A stretch of 64,000 nucleotides of DNA from JASHPR01 sp963833885 (GCA_963833885.1 CAWHZU010000005.1:1-64000); one strand, 5' to 3'; shown: positions 50,771-60,219, counted from the first letter of the stretch. Notes: generated from the letters alone by a model not told the origin. Numbers and translations: made by a program.

Positions 50771-51765
50771 TCTGGCTGACCTGGCGCCAGTTCCGCGCCC
50801 AGACCGTCGTGGCCGCCGGCCTCCTGGCTCTCCTCGCGATCGCGTTCGCGGTCACCGGGCCGCAGCTGGCGCACCTGTACGACACCACGGTGGCCACCTG
50901 CCACACGCAGCACGACTGCCCGATCGCGGTCAACGCGTTCCAGTCCGAGGACAGCTTCCTGCAGGACCTCGTCCGGCTTGTCATGCTCGCCGGGCCGGCG
51001 CTCATCGGGATGTTCTGGGGCGCGCCGCTGATCGCCCGCGAGCTCGAGGCCGGCACGCAGCGGCTGGCCTGGATGCAGAGCGTGACCAGGTTCCGCTGGC
51101 TGGCTGTCAAGCTGGGCCTGGCCGGCCTCGCCAGCATGGCCGCGGCCGGGCTGCTCAGCCTGATGGTGACGTGGTGGTCCGGCCCGTTCGACCGGATCGG
51201 CGCGGGCCACCTCGACCCCGCGATCTTCAGCCAGCGCGGCATCGCCCCGGTCGGCTACGCGGCGTTCGCGTTCGCGCTGGGCGTCACGGCCGGCCTGCTG
51301 ATCCGGCACACCGTGCCCGCCATGGCGGTCACCCTCGCGGTCTTTGCCGCGGTCCAGGCCGCCTTCGAGCTCAAGATCCGGTTCCACCTGATCCCCCCGG
51401 TTCGCGTCGCGTCGGCGCTCAACATGGCCTGGGTGACGGAAACGGGCACCCGCGGCCCGGCCGGTTCGGGCTCCCTGTACATCGGCATCCAGCCGAACCT
51501 GCCCGGCGCCTGGATCGGCTCGAGCCAGGTCACCACCGCCGCCGGCAGCACCTCGCTCGGGCCGCCGCTCCCCGCCTGCGGCCCGAACGCGACCTACCGC
51601 GCGTGCACGGCCGCCATCGCCCGGATGCACCTCCGGCAGGTGATCGTCTACCAGCCGGGCAGCCGGTTCTGGGCGTTGCAGTGGTACGAGACCGCGATCT
51701 ACCTCGCTCTGGCCCTCGCCCTTGCCGGGTTCTGTGTCTGGTGGGTCCGACGCCGGGTCTCATGA
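50767..51765 (+). CDS. ABC-2-type transporter permease
   Basis: 332 residues, six helices. MIWLTWRQFRAQTVVAAGLLALL at the start and APLIARELEAGTQRLAWMQSVTRFRW near residue 85-110 are typical of actinobacterial exporter permeases regulated by YtrA-type GntR proteins. A large outer loop lies between helices 5 and 6 (residues ~200-295) with CGPNATYRAC. ATG 50767 overlaps the expected ATPase stop. It probably forms a homodimeric exporter or extractor of membrane-active compounds. Confidence 0.86.
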   Translation: MIWLTWRQFRAQTVVAAGLLALLAIAFAVTGPQLAHLYDTTVATCHTQHDCPIAVNAFQSEDSFLQDLVRLVMLAGPALIGMFWGAPLIARELEAGTQRLAWMQSVTRFRWLAVKLGLAGLASMAAAGLLSLMVTWWSGPFDRIGAGHLDPAIFSQRGIAPVGYAAFAFALGVTAGLLIRHTVPAMAVTLAVFAAVQAAFELKIRFHLIPPVRVASALNMAWVTETGTRGPAGSGSLYIGIQPNLPGAWIGSSQVTTAAGSTSLGPPLPACGPNATYRACTAAIARMHLRQVIVYQPGSRFWALQWYETAIYLALALALAGFCVWWVRRRVS

Positions 51766-52935
51766 GAGCCCGTTACGCGACGCCACCGGGCCCGTCGGCT
51801 CCCGTTCCGGCCCATGGTTTACGGGGTCATAGTCGTAGAGCCAGCCGGTCGCGCGCTCGTAGAACCGGTCGAAGAAGAACGGCATGAGCAGGCCGCGGAC
51901 CGCGGCGGTGATCGGCCCGGCGGTCTTGGCGTCCCGGTTGGCCGCCGCGATCCTGGCCATCTTGCCGGCCCGGTCGCGGCGCGCGGTGTCGAAGCGGGCC
52001 AGCGCGTCGGCGACCGCGCCCGGGCCGCTGAGCTGGCCGGCCAGTTCCACCGCGTCCTCGATGGCCATCGAGGCGCCCTGGCCCGCCCCGGCCGGGTGGG
52101 CGGCGTCGCCGATCAGCACGATGCCGTCGCCCTGCTGGTGGCGCAGCGGTGCTAGCACGTGGTGCAGCGTGGCGGCGTGCACGGTCCGTGCACGCCGCAG
52201 GATCGCGACGGCCTGGCGCTCGCGGCGGAACAGCGCGGCCAGCTCGTCAGGGCCGGTGCCGGCCAGATCCTCGGGCGGCACCTGCGCCGACACCTGGGCC
52301 GACCACCAGATCGTGCCGTCGGGCGCGGGCAGGTAGATGAAGGCGCCCTGCCGCCCGAAGATCATGTTCCAGGCTCCGGGCTCGGCCGTGTCCGTCCCGT
52401 CCAGCCCGCCCGACACGCCGGAGATGCTGTAAAGGCCGGCGTAGGCCGGCTCCGGCGCCGCCGGGTCGACGACGCGCCGGGCCGCGGACCAGATCCCGTC
52501 GGCCCCGACGACCAGGTCGGCGCCGTCAGCGCGGGCGCCGCGCAGGTCCGCCCCGGTCAGCGGCTGCCCCGTGATGATCCTGGCGCCCGCTCGGGTGGCC
52601 GCGTCCCGCAGCACCGTGACGAGGTCGGCGCGCATCAGCGTCACGCTGTGCAGCGGGTCGCCTGGCCGCCGCCCGCGGGCGACGTCGCCGAGCAGCTTGC
52701 CGTTGCCAGCCCACATCCGCTGCCGGGCCACGGCGAACCCGGACGCCTGCACCTGCGGCAGGCAGCCGAGAGACTCCAGGGCCCGCAGCCCGTTGACCGC
52801 GAGGCTCAGGAACGAGCCGACCGGGCCAGCCGGATCTTCGTGCGCCTCGTACACCGTGACGTCGGCGCCCGCGTGCGCGAGCGCGATCGCGCTCGCCGCC
52901 CCGGCCACGCCGCCGCCCGCTACCACGATCCTCAT
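51760..52935 (-). CDS. FAD-dependent monooxygenase
   Basis: 391 residues of the PHBH-like flavoprotein family. The FAD GxGxxG is IVVAGGGVAGAASAIALAHAG at residues 3-23, the DG motif DLVVGADGIWSAAR near residue 170, and the GD motif IVLIGDAAHPAGAGQGASMAIEDA near 283 binds FAD ribose. Such enzymes hydroxylate aromatic or polyketide substrates using NAD(P)H and oxygen. ATG 52935 follows GGAGG at five bases. It is divergent from a TetR gene with two palindromes in between, so it is probably TetR-controlled. The stop overlaps the end of the ABC permease gene, which is convergent. Confidence 0.9.
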   Translation of the reverse strand: MRIVVAGGGVAGAASAIALAHAGADVTVYEAHEDPAGPVGSFLSLAVNGLRALESLGCLPQVQASGFAVARQRMWAGNGKLLGDVARGRRPGDPLHSVTLMRADLVTVLRDAATRAGARIITGQPLTGADLRGARADGADLVVGADGIWSAARRVVDPAAPEPAYAGLYSISGVSGGLDGTDTAEPGAWNMIFGRQGAFIYLPAPDGTIWWSAQVSAQVPPEDLAGTGPDELAALFRRERQAVAILRRARTVHAATLHHVLAPLRHQQGDGIVLIGDAAHPAGAGQGASMAIEDAVELAGQLSGPGAVADALARFDTARRDRAGKMARIAAANRDAKTAGPITAAVRGLLMPFFFDRFYERATGWLYDYDPVNHGPEREPTGPVASRNGLS

Positions 52936-52956
52936 CTCAGCCTCCGCGCTATCTGA

Positions 52957-52981
52957 AGTGATATTCACTGAATCTAGATTC
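52957..52981. promoter_or_regulatory. Two palindromes between FAD monooxygenase and TetR genes
   Basis: AGTGATATTCACT (52957-52969; 5-bp arms around TAT) directly abuts GAATCTAGATTC (52970-52981; a perfect 12-bp palindrome) in an AT-rich divergent promoter region. Together they look like a TetR-family operator pair controlling both genes. Confidence 0.55.
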
Positions 52982-53042
52982 GGCGAATTTTCATTCAGTA
53001 TGCTTGAGGCCGCAGCCGCCGTCAACCGGGAAAGGACCGCAC

Positions 53043-53711
53043 GTGGGTGTACGCAAGGCAAGGGCCGCGGGCACCGCGGCCGCGCTGAAGGACGCGGCCC
53101 GCAGCCAGTTCCTGGAGCGCGGCTACCTGAACACGAAGATCACCGACATCACCGCGGCGGCCGGGCGTGCCACCGGCTCGTTCTACGACCACTTCGCCAG
53201 CAAGGAGGACCTGCTCCAGGCGCTGCTCGCGGACATGCGCGAGCAGGCGAGCGCGGACCTCGCGCAGCAGGACCACCCCGTGGACCACGACCTCACCGAC
53301 CGCGAGCAGCTGCGCGCGCACCTGGCGGTGGCCTGGCGGGTGATGCGCGCCAACCTCCCGGTCATGGCCGCCCTGCACGAGTCGGCGATAGCCGAGGGCC
53401 TCGGCTCCGGCCGGGTCTGGACGCAGCTCGTCGAGGACACCGGAATGCTTCGCGTGCACCTGGACTACCTGCGCGACCGCGGCCACGCGCTGCCGGGCGA
53501 TCCCACGCTGGTGGCCGCCGCCATGGGCGGGATGCTCGCCATGCTCGGCTACGCGATGCCGCCGTCCGGCGCGTCCGGCTACTCCGACGACGAGGTCCTC
53601 GACACGGTGACCACCCTCCTGCTGGTGGGCCTGAGCGGCCAGGGCGCCGCGGCGGAGGCGGCGGAGGCGGCGGGGGTGCGAGGGGTGGCAGGATCTGACA
53701 GTGGCCTTTGA
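53043..53711 (+). CDS. TetR-family transcriptional regulator
   Basis: 222 residues. The HTH spans roughly residues 12-60 (ALKDAARSQFLERGYLNTKITDITAAAGRATGSFYDHF with FYDHF recognition end), followed by a helical ligand-binding domain. GTG 53043 follows AAAGGA. It is divergent from the FAD monooxygenase gene across the palindromes at 52957-52981. The last codons are a low-complexity AAEAAEAAG stretch and overlap the AsnC gene start by 11 bp. Confidence 0.88.
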   Translation: MGVRKARAAGTAAALKDAARSQFLERGYLNTKITDITAAAGRATGSFYDHFASKEDLLQALLADMREQASADLAQQDHPVDHDLTDREQLRAHLAVAWRVMRANLPVMAALHESAIAEGLGSGRVWTQLVEDTGMLRVHLDYLRDRGHALPGDPTLVAAAMGGMLAMLGYAMPPSGASGYSDDEVLDTVTTLLLVGLSGQGAAAEAAEAAGVRGVAGSDSGL

Positions 53712-54162
53712 TGAGCTGGACCGGCGGATCGTCGGCGCGCTCGTGGACGACGCGCGCGCGACGTACGCCGAGGTCGGCGTCCAGGTGGGGCTGTCGGCGC
53801 CCGCGGTGAAGCGCCGGGTTGACCGGCTGCGTGCGTCGGGCGCCATCACCGGGTTCTCCGCCAGGGTCGACCCCTCCGCGCTCGGCTGGACCACCGAGGC
53901 CTACGTGGAGCTGTTCTGCCGCGGCCGGACGTCACCGTCGGAGATCGCAGCGGCGGTCGGGAAGCACCCGGAGGTCATCGCGGCGTGCACGGTGACCGGC
54001 GAGGCCGACGCGCTGCTGCACATCCGCGCGGCCGACATGCGCCATTTCGAGCAGGTGGTGGAGCGGATCAGCGCGGAGCCGTTGGTGGTGCGCACCCGCA
54101 GCGTGATCGTGCTCTCACGATTGGTGCACCGGCCGGACACTCTGCCGTCCGGCGCTGGCTAG
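53701..54162 (+). CDS. Lrp/AsnC-family transcriptional regulator
   Basis: 153 residues. A short HTH (LDRRIVGALVDDARATYAEVGVQVGLSAPAVKRRVDRLRASG, residues 5-46) is followed by the RAM/ASNC ligand domain with ITGFSARVDPSALGW and VTGEADALLHIRAADM. These regulators sense amino acids as octamers. GTG 53701 lies inside the TetR end, so the two are probably transcribed together. Targets unknown. Confidence 0.9.
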   Translation: MAFDELDRRIVGALVDDARATYAEVGVQVGLSAPAVKRRVDRLRASGAITGFSARVDPSALGWTTEAYVELFCRGRTSPSEIAAAVGKHPEVIAACTVTGEADALLHIRAADMRHFEQVVERISAEPLVVRTRSVIVLSRLVHRPDTLPSGAG

Positions 54163-54266
54163 CGCGAGGGCGGGGCGGGCGGGCGAGGGTCCGCTACCGC
54201 CCGGTTTCGCGCAGATCTAGGCTGACCGGCCCATTCTCCAGTCCGTGATCGGCTATGGTCATCCCC

Positions 54267-54491
54267 ATGTCAGAGCGTGACACCGACTTCCCCGCCGCCG
54301 CCGGAGATTCCGCGTTCGGTGATTCCTCCCGCAGCACCGCCGAATTCCGCGCCTTCGCCAGCAGTGGCGGCGAGGCGGAGTCGCCGTGGAGCATGCGGGC
54401 ACCGAAACGCAAGGTCGCGATGCTCGCCGGGATCGTCATTGCGGTCGCGATCGTGCTCGTGATCATCGCCGTCGCGGTGTTAAACGCCTAG
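54267..54491 (+). CDS. Small single-pass membrane protein
   Basis: 74 residues. An acidic/Ser-rich cytoplasmic stretch (SERDTDFPAAAGDSAFGDSSRS) is followed by a basic APKRKVAM and one C-terminal helix (LAGIVIAVAIVLVIIAVAVL). No family recognised. ATG 54267 is preferred to 54255. It lies between AsnC and the potassium permease gene. Confidence 0.6.
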   Translation: MSERDTDFPAAAGDSAFGDSSRSTAEFRAFASSGGEAESPWSMRAPKRKVAMLAGIVIAVAIVLVIIAVAVLNA

Positions 54492-54570
54492 TCAACTCCC
54501 GGCCAATGCTTTACGTCCCCGGCCGGGTTGAGGCTGGCCGGGCGGCAGCCCGTCATCTCCGCATGCTTTC

Positions 54571-56415
54571 ATGACGGGCATGACCGACAGCACCGCGGAG
54601 GACCAGGAAGAACGCGACCGGCTCACCGCGTTCGAGGGGCTGGCCGCGCTGTCGCTGGACGCGCTGTCGTCCGTGGCATACGGGCCCCAGGCGATCGTGC
54701 TCGTGCTGGCCGCGGCGGGGGCCGCGGCCCTCGACTACACGCTGCCGGTCACGATCGCGATCGTCATTCTGCTCGCGGTCCTTGTCTTCTCCTACCGCCA
54801 GGTGATCGAGGCATTCCCCGGCGGCGGCGGCGCGTACGCGGTCGCCAGCCGTCACCTGGGCCGGCAGGCCAGCCTGATCGCCGCGGCCTCGCTGATCGTC
54901 GACTACATCCTGAACGCGGCCGTCGGGGTATCGGCGGGCGTGGCGGCCCTGTGGTCGGCGTTCCCGGGCCTCTACGGGGCCAGGGTCTGGCTGTGCCTCG
55001 GGGTGCTCGCCCTGATCACCGGCGTCAACCTGTGGGGCGTGGCCGAGTCGGCCAGGGTGTTCATCGTGCCCACGGTGGCGTTCATCGTGTCGATGGCGGT
55101 CGTGATCCTCGGCGGGTTGTTCCGGTCCAAGCCCGACGTGCTGCTCGCGGGCGAGCATCTGCCTCAGGTCACCGCCGCGGTCGGGCTGCTGCTGCTGCTG
55201 AAGGCGTTCGCCTCCGGCTGCTCGGCGCTGACCGGGGTGGAGGCGATCGCCAACGCCGTGCCGGAGTTCAGAAAGCCCAGGGCCAGGCGCGCGCAGCACA
55301 CCGAGATGTGGCTGGGCATCCTGCTCGGCGCCATGCTGATCGGCATCTCGGTGCTGATCCGCAAGTTCCACGTCACGCCGTCGGCCACCGAGACCACGCT
55401 GGCCCAGCTGACCGCCGCCGCCGTGGGGCACAACATCATCTTCTACGCGATCCAGCTGATCACCACGGTGCTGCTGGCGCTGGCCGCGAATACCTCGTTC
55501 GGCGGCCTCCCGGTCCTCGCGTCGCTGCTGGCCAGGGACAACAACCTGCCGCACCTGTTCCGGCTGAAGGCCGACCGGGAGGTGCACCGGTACGGGATCA
55601 GCGTGCTGGCGGTCGTGGCCGCGATCTTGCTGGTGGTGGCCAAGGGGGACACCCAGGCGCTGATCCCGGTGTTCGCGATCGGGGTGTTCGTCGGGTTCAC
55701 GCTGTCCCAGGCCGGCATGGTCAGGCACTGGCACGAGCAGCACACGGACGGCTGGCTCGGCCGCGCTTGCATCAACGGCCTCGGCGCCGTGCTGACCACC
55801 GCGGCGCTGGGCATCGAGCTGGTCAGCAAGTTCACCGAGGGCGCATGGCTGGTAGTGATCGTGGTCCCGCTGCTGGTGCTGCTGTTCGACCGGATCCACC
55901 GCACCTACGACCGGATTGGCCAGGAGCTCGGCTTGGGCAAGCAGCCCCCGCCGCCGCACAAGATCGACTCGCTGGTGGTGGTGCCGGTGGCCGGCCTGTC
56001 CCGGCTCACCGCAGAGGCGATCTCAGCAGCGCTGTCGATCGGCGACGAGGTCCGCGCGATCACGGTCTGCTTCGCCGACCCCGAGGACGAGCAGGCCGAC
56101 GTGGAGTTCCGGGACGGATGGGAGGCCTGGCACCCGAACGTGCCGCTGATCACGCTGCGCTCGATGCACCGCACCCTCGCGCCGCCGATGGTCAAGTACC
56201 TGCGCGAGCTCGAGGCCGACGAGCGGTACGACCAGCTGGTCGTGCTGATCGCCGAGGTGCAGCCCGCCCACTGGTGGCAGTGGGTGCTGCACAACCAGCG
56301 CGGCGTGATCCTGCAGCGGGCGATCCAGCGGGACACGGTCAACGTGGTCGTCTGCCGCCTGCGCTACCAGCTGGCCACGGTGTCCGCACCGGCGGGGGCT
56401 CCGCCCACCCCCTGA
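54571..56415 (+). CDS. APC-superfamily permease, KimA-like K+ transporter
   Basis: 614 residues. Twelve helices to about residue 455 open with FEGLAALSLDALSSVAYGPQAIVLVL, followed by IEAFPGGGGAYAVASRHLG and TGVEAIANAVPEFRKPRARRA in positions shared with KimA/YdaO-type potassium transporters. A 150-residue cytosolic C-terminal domain (VVVPVAGLSRLTAEAISAALSIGDEV) resembles the tail that in KimA binds c-di-AMP. The neighbouring kdpDE pair supports a potassium role. ATG 54571 begins MTGMTDS; a second ATG at 54580 is possible. No ydaO-type riboswitch is visible in the 79-bp gap upstream. Confidence 0.75.
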   Translation: MTGMTDSTAEDQEERDRLTAFEGLAALSLDALSSVAYGPQAIVLVLAAAGAAALDYTLPVTIAIVILLAVLVFSYRQVIEAFPGGGGAYAVASRHLGRQASLIAAASLIVDYILNAAVGVSAGVAALWSAFPGLYGARVWLCLGVLALITGVNLWGVAESARVFIVPTVAFIVSMAVVILGGLFRSKPDVLLAGEHLPQVTAAVGLLLLLKAFASGCSALTGVEAIANAVPEFRKPRARRAQHTEMWLGILLGAMLIGISVLIRKFHVTPSATETTLAQLTAAAVGHNIIFYAIQLITTVLLALAANTSFGGLPVLASLLARDNNLPHLFRLKADREVHRYGISVLAVVAAILLVVAKGDTQALIPVFAIGVFVGFTLSQAGMVRHWHEQHTDGWLGRACINGLGAVLTTAALGIELVSKFTEGAWLVVIVVPLLVLLFDRIHRTYDRIGQELGLGKQPPPPHKIDSLVVVPVAGLSRLTAEAISAALSIGDEVRAITVCFADPEDEQADVEFRDGWEAWHPNVPLITLRSMHRTLAPPMVKYLRELEADERYDQLVVLIAEVQPAHWWQWVLHNQRGVILQRAIQRDTVNVVVCRLRYQLATVSAPAGAPPTP

Positions 56416-56434
56416 AACCAGCCCCCTCAACCCA

Positions 56435-57172
56435 TTAACCCGCGCCTTCGGCGCGGTCGTCCGGGTCGGGCTGGAACCGGTAGCCCATTCCCGACTCGGT
56501 GAGCAGCCAGCGAGGCCCGGCGGGGTCGGGCTCGAGTTTGCGGCGCAACTGGGCCATGTAGAGCCTGAGGTTGCCGCTCGCCTCGGCGTATCCGGGGCCC
56601 CACACCTCGTTGAGCAGGTACTGCTGGCTGAGCAGCTTGCCGGGATGACGCAGCAGCACCTCGAGCAGGTGCCACTCGGTCGGGGTCAGCCGAACGTCGG
56701 CCTCTTGCTGTGCCGCCGTGCCGTCACCCGGCTTCGGGTCCCTGATCACCCGCCTGGCGGCGAGGTCGACGACGAGATCGCCGAGCCGCAGCCGAGGTTC
56801 GTCGCCATCGCTGACGGCGCGGCGCTCGACGGCACGCATCCGGGCCAGCAGCTCCTCCATCGAGAACGGCTTGGTGACGTAGTCGTCCGCGCCGGCGTCC
56901 AGCGCCTCGACCTTGTCGACGGCGTCGGCCCGGCCGGACAGCACGATGATCGGCGCTGACGTCCAGCCGCGCAGCCCCTGGATCACCTCGACGCCGTCCA
57001 GGTCCGGCAGGCCGAGGTCCAGGATGACCAGGTCGGGCGGGTGCCGCGAGGCCTGCTGCAGGGCCTCGGTCCCGGTTGCCGCCGAGTACACCTCGTACTG
57101 GCGCACCCGAAGGTTGATCCGGAGCGCGCGGACCATCTGTGGCTCGTCGTCGACGACGAGAACTGTCCTCAC
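56435..57172 (-). CDS. kdpE: Response regulator KdpE
   Basis: 245 residues. Receiver domain with DDEP start, phospho-Asp in DLVILDLGLPDLDG near residue 52 and Lys in DYVTKPFSMEEL, then an OmpR-type winged HTH (LTPTEWHLLEVLLRHPGKLLSQQYLLNEVWGPGY near 165-200, quoted for position). GTG 57172 overlaps the KdpD stop as GTGA. With KdpD it controls potassium uptake genes; the KimA-like permease gene faces it across a 20-bp convergent gap, but kdpFABC is not in the window. Confidence 0.92.
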   Translation of the reverse strand: MRTVLVVDDEPQMVRALRINLRVRQYEVYSAATGTEALQQASRHPPDLVILDLGLPDLDGVEVIQGLRGWTSAPIIVLSGRADAVDKVEALDAGADDYVTKPFSMEELLARMRAVERRAVSDGDEPRLRLGDLVVDLAARRVIRDPKPGDGTAAQQEADVRLTPTEWHLLEVLLRHPGKLLSQQYLLNEVWGPGYAEASGNLRLYMAQLRRKLEPDPAGPRWLLTESGMGYRFQPDPDDRAEGAG

Positions 57173-60018
57173 GGCCCTACAGTCCCACGGTTACCCGTGA
57201 TCGGGTGGAGCAGCGGTTGTAGCGGCCGGAGGAATCTCCGCGCGGGCACCGTCGGGGGAAGGTGCGGCGGCAGTGGAGGGCGCGGTGGGGGGCGGGGAGG
57301 ATGCGGCGGCAGTGGAGGGCCCGGCGGCAGGCGGGGAGGATGCGGCGATGGGGGAGGGCCGGGCGGAGGGGAGGGCGCGGCGGCGGGGGCGGGTGCGGCG
57401 GGCAAAGAAATGCTCATGGTCAGCCCGCCGCCCGGGGTCTCCTCCGGCTCGAGGGTGCCGCCCATGGCCTCGGTCAGGCCCCGGGACAGCGCGAGGCCAA
57501 GGCCGACCCCGGTGGTGTTGTCGGTGTCGCCGAGGCGCTGGAACGGCACGAAGACCCGGTCCCGGTCGGCCTCCGGGATGCCGGGGCCGCGATCCACGAT
57601 CCGCAGCTCCACCCGCTCACCGAGGGCACTCGCCCGCAGCAGCGGCGGCGACCCCGTGGGTGAGTACCGCAGAGCGTTGGCGGTCAGGTTCGCGATGACC
57701 CGTTCCAGGATCGCGGGATCGACGCGCACCTCGGGCAGGTCCTCGGGGATCTCTACCATGACGACCCGGGCCGAGGGGCCGAGGTCGTCGAGTGACCGGG
57801 AGACGATCTCCTCCAGGTCGGTCGGCCTCGGGAACAGCGCGAGCGCGCCAGCCTGCAGCCTGCTCATGTCCAGCAGGTTGTCGACCAGGTGCGCGAGCCG
57901 GTCCAGGGACTCGTCGGCGGTCGCGAGCAGTTCGTCGCGATCCTGCGGCGTCCACTGGACGTCGCGCGACCGCAGGCTGGTCACGGCCGCCTTCGCGGAA
58001 GCCAGCGGCGTGCGCAGGTCGTGACTGACCGCCGCGAGCAGCGCCGTCCGCATCCGGTCTGCCTCGGCGATGGGCCGGGCCGCCTCGGCCTCGGCGGCCA
58101 GCCGCTGCTGCTCGAGCGCCGCGGCGGCGTAGGCCGCGAACGCGCCGAGGACCCTGCGGTCGCTGGCGGGCAGGGTGCGGCCGCGCAGCGCGAGGGTGAG
58201 CGTGTCGGTGATCGGGACGTCCACGTCGGCGTCTTCGGGCCGGCCCACGGCCGGGCTGCCCGAGGTCGCGGCCGCCACCCAGCCGGCGCCCAGGCCGCGA
58301 GTCCCGCCGCCGGGCCCGGGTGACCCGGTGCCCAGGCCCCGGGTGCGCTCGGCGGGCCCGGGCGAGCGGGATGAGCGGGGCGTCCGCTCGAGCAGCGTCA
58401 CCGACTCCATGCCGAAAGCCTCCCGCACCCGGTCGAGCACGGCGGCCAGCGCCTGCTGGCCGCGCAGCACGCTGCCGGCGGCGGTGACCAGCATCTCGGA
58501 TTCCGCACTGGCCCTGGCGGCCTGTTTGCTGCGCCGGGCGGCGCCGTCTACCACCGAACTCGTCACAAGGCCAACGGCCACGAAGATGCCGAGCGCCAGC
58601 GCGTTGTTGGCCTCTGCGATCGTCCATTGATGGATCGGCGGGGTGAAGTAGTAGTTCAGCAGCAGTGATCCAGCGATCGCCTCGAGCACTGCGGGAACGA
58701 ACCCGCCGACCAGGGCCACCGCGATGACCGCGACCAGGAAGAACAGCACGTCGCTGGTCAGATTGATGCTGCTGCGGAAGCTGGCCAGGAACAGGGTGAG
58801 CAGCGGCGCGAGCAGCACCGCCAGGGCGTAGCCTGCCAGCCTGCGCCGCAGCGGGAGCCCTCCGCGGACCCGCGGCAGCCCCCTGCCGCGCCCCATCTGC
58901 GCGTGCGTCACCATGTGCACGTCGATGTCGCCGGAGCCCCGGATCGTGCGGTTGCTCACTCCGGGCCCGGTGAGCAGCGCCGACAGCCAGTTGCGGCGGC
59001 TCACGCCGAGCACGAGCTGGGTCGCGTTCTCGGCCCTGGCGAACGTCAGCAGCGCCTCCGGCACGTTGTCGCCGACGACCTGGTGATAGGTCCCACCCAG
59101 GGACTCGACCAGGCGCCGCTGCTCGGCGAGCGCGGCCGGATTGGCGCCGGTCAGGCCGTCCGACCTGGTGATGTGCACCGCGAGCAGGTCGCCGCCAGAC
59201 GAGCGGGCGGCGATCCTGGCCGCGCGCCTGATCAGCGTGTCGCCCTCGGGCCCCCCGGTGAGCGCGACCACCACGCGCTCCCGCGCTTCCCAGGTCCCCT
59301 GGATGTCGTGCGCCGCCCGGTACCGCTGCAGCCCCTCGTCGACCTTGTCGGCCAGCCAGAGCAGGGCGAGCTCGCGCAGCGCGGCCAGGTTCCCGGCGCG
59401 GAAGTAGTGTGTCAGCGCCGCGTCGATCTTCTCCGCCGGGTAGATGTTGCCGTGGGCCATCCGGCGGCGCAGTGCCTCCGGCGTCATGTCGATGAGCTCG
59501 ACCTGGTCGGCGGCGCGGACGATCGCGTCGGGGACCGTTTCCCGCTGCGGCACTCCGGTGATCTTCTCGACCACGTCGTTCAAGGACGCGAGATGCTGGA
59601 TGTTGACGTTCGAGATGACGTCGATGCCGGCCTCGAGCAGTTCCTCCACGTCCTGCCAGCGCTTCTCGTTCCGCGATCCGGGGACGTTCGTGTGCGCGAA
59701 CTCATCGACGAGCGCCACCTCGGGCCGCCGGGCCAGCGCGGCGTCGATGTCCATCTCGTCGAAGGACGCGCCACGGTAGGACAGCCGGCTGCGCGGTATC
59801 ACTTCCAGGCCCTCGACCTGGGCGGCGGTGTGCGGCCGGCCGTGCGTCTCCACGAAGGCCACGGCGACGTCGGTGCCCCGCTCGGCGCGCCGGTGGCCCT
59901 CGTTGAGCATGGCGAAGGACTTGCCCACCCCGGCAGCCGAGCCGAGGTAGATCCTCAGCTGGCCACGGCCGCCGGTGCGCGGCTCGTCCAGGCTGCCCGC
60001 GTAGTCCGTCTCATTCAT
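57169..60018 (-). CDS. kdpD: Sensor kinase KdpD
   Basis: 949 residues. The N-terminal KdpD domain carries GSAAGVGKSFAMLNEGHRR near residue 26 (Walker-A-like) and ALVDEFAHTNVPGSRNEKRW near 105. A USP-like domain follows to about 375, then four DUF4118 helices (~395-500), HisKA with His in AVSHDLRTPLASAKAAV near 665 and a HATPase domain. After the G-box the last ~70 residues are a Pro-rich tail (PPPGPPPSPHPP... in many repeats) not seen in standard KdpD. It senses potassium limitation or turgor. The start codon at 60018 opens MNETDYAGSLDEPR. Confidence 0.92.
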   Translation of the reverse strand: MNETDYAGSLDEPRTGGRGQLRIYLGSAAGVGKSFAMLNEGHRRAERGTDVAVAFVETHGRPHTAAQVEGLEVIPRSRLSYRGASFDEMDIDAALARRPEVALVDEFAHTNVPGSRNEKRWQDVEELLEAGIDVISNVNIQHLASLNDVVEKITGVPQRETVPDAIVRAADQVELIDMTPEALRRRMAHGNIYPAEKIDAALTHYFRAGNLAALRELALLWLADKVDEGLQRYRAAHDIQGTWEARERVVVALTGGPEGDTLIRRAARIAARSSGGDLLAVHITRSDGLTGANPAALAEQRRLVESLGGTYHQVVGDNVPEALLTFARAENATQLVLGVSRRNWLSALLTGPGVSNRTIRGSGDIDVHMVTHAQMGRGRGLPRVRGGLPLRRRLAGYALAVLLAPLLTLFLASFRSSINLTSDVLFFLVAVIAVALVGGFVPAVLEAIAGSLLLNYYFTPPIHQWTIAEANNALALGIFVAVGLVTSSVVDGAARRSKQAARASAESEMLVTAAGSVLRGQQALAAVLDRVREAFGMESVTLLERTPRSSRSPGPAERTRGLGTGSPGPGGGTRGLGAGWVAAATSGSPAVGRPEDADVDVPITDTLTLALRGRTLPASDRRVLGAFAAYAAAALEQQRLAAEAEAARPIAEADRMRTALLAAVSHDLRTPLASAKAAVTSLRSRDVQWTPQDRDELLATADESLDRLAHLVDNLLDMSRLQAGALALFPRPTDLEEIVSRSLDDLGPSARVVMVEIPEDLPEVRVDPAILERVIANLTANALRYSPTGSPPLLRASALGERVELRIVDRGPGIPEADRDRVFVPFQRLGDTDNTTGVGLGLALSRGLTEAMGGTLEPEETPGGGLTMSISLPAAPAPAAAPSPPPGPPPSPHPPRLPPGPPLPPHPPRPPPRPPLPPHLPPTVPARRFLRPLQPLLHPITGNRGTVGP

Positions 60019-60200
60019 CGCTAGCCGACTCGTTTATCCAGGTCCTACCCGTATCTTGCCCTTCCCCCTTGAACGATAGGGCAAGTCGGCCCCGGCTTGT
60101 CAGCCGCCCAAACGCGGTCCATACGCCGTCGGCCGACGCTCGCTGTCCCAGTATCGTGCAAATTGCATACTTCATATTTCAGGAAACTGTCGGTTATGGT

Positions 60201-60219
60201 GTCGACACTCATTGTCGAC
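60201..60219. promoter_or_regulatory. Inverted repeat upstream of the conservon
   Basis: GTCGACA (60201-60207) and TGTCGAC (60213-60219) form a 7-bp dyad with a 5-bp spacer, about 50 bp before the conservon kinase start in an AT-richer stretch. It could be an operator or part of the promoter. Confidence 0.45.

Noticed and set aside
50771..51887. Continuation of the ABC ATPase frame as a natural 667-residue fusion
   Set aside because: The extra sequence is Arg/Pro/Gly-rich and antithetical to the well-formed permease encoded in the other frame; a frameshift explains it better.
54492..54570. Possible ydaO/c-di-AMP riboswitch before the KimA-like gene
   Set aside because: Only 79 bp are available and no conserved ydaO core segments are present.
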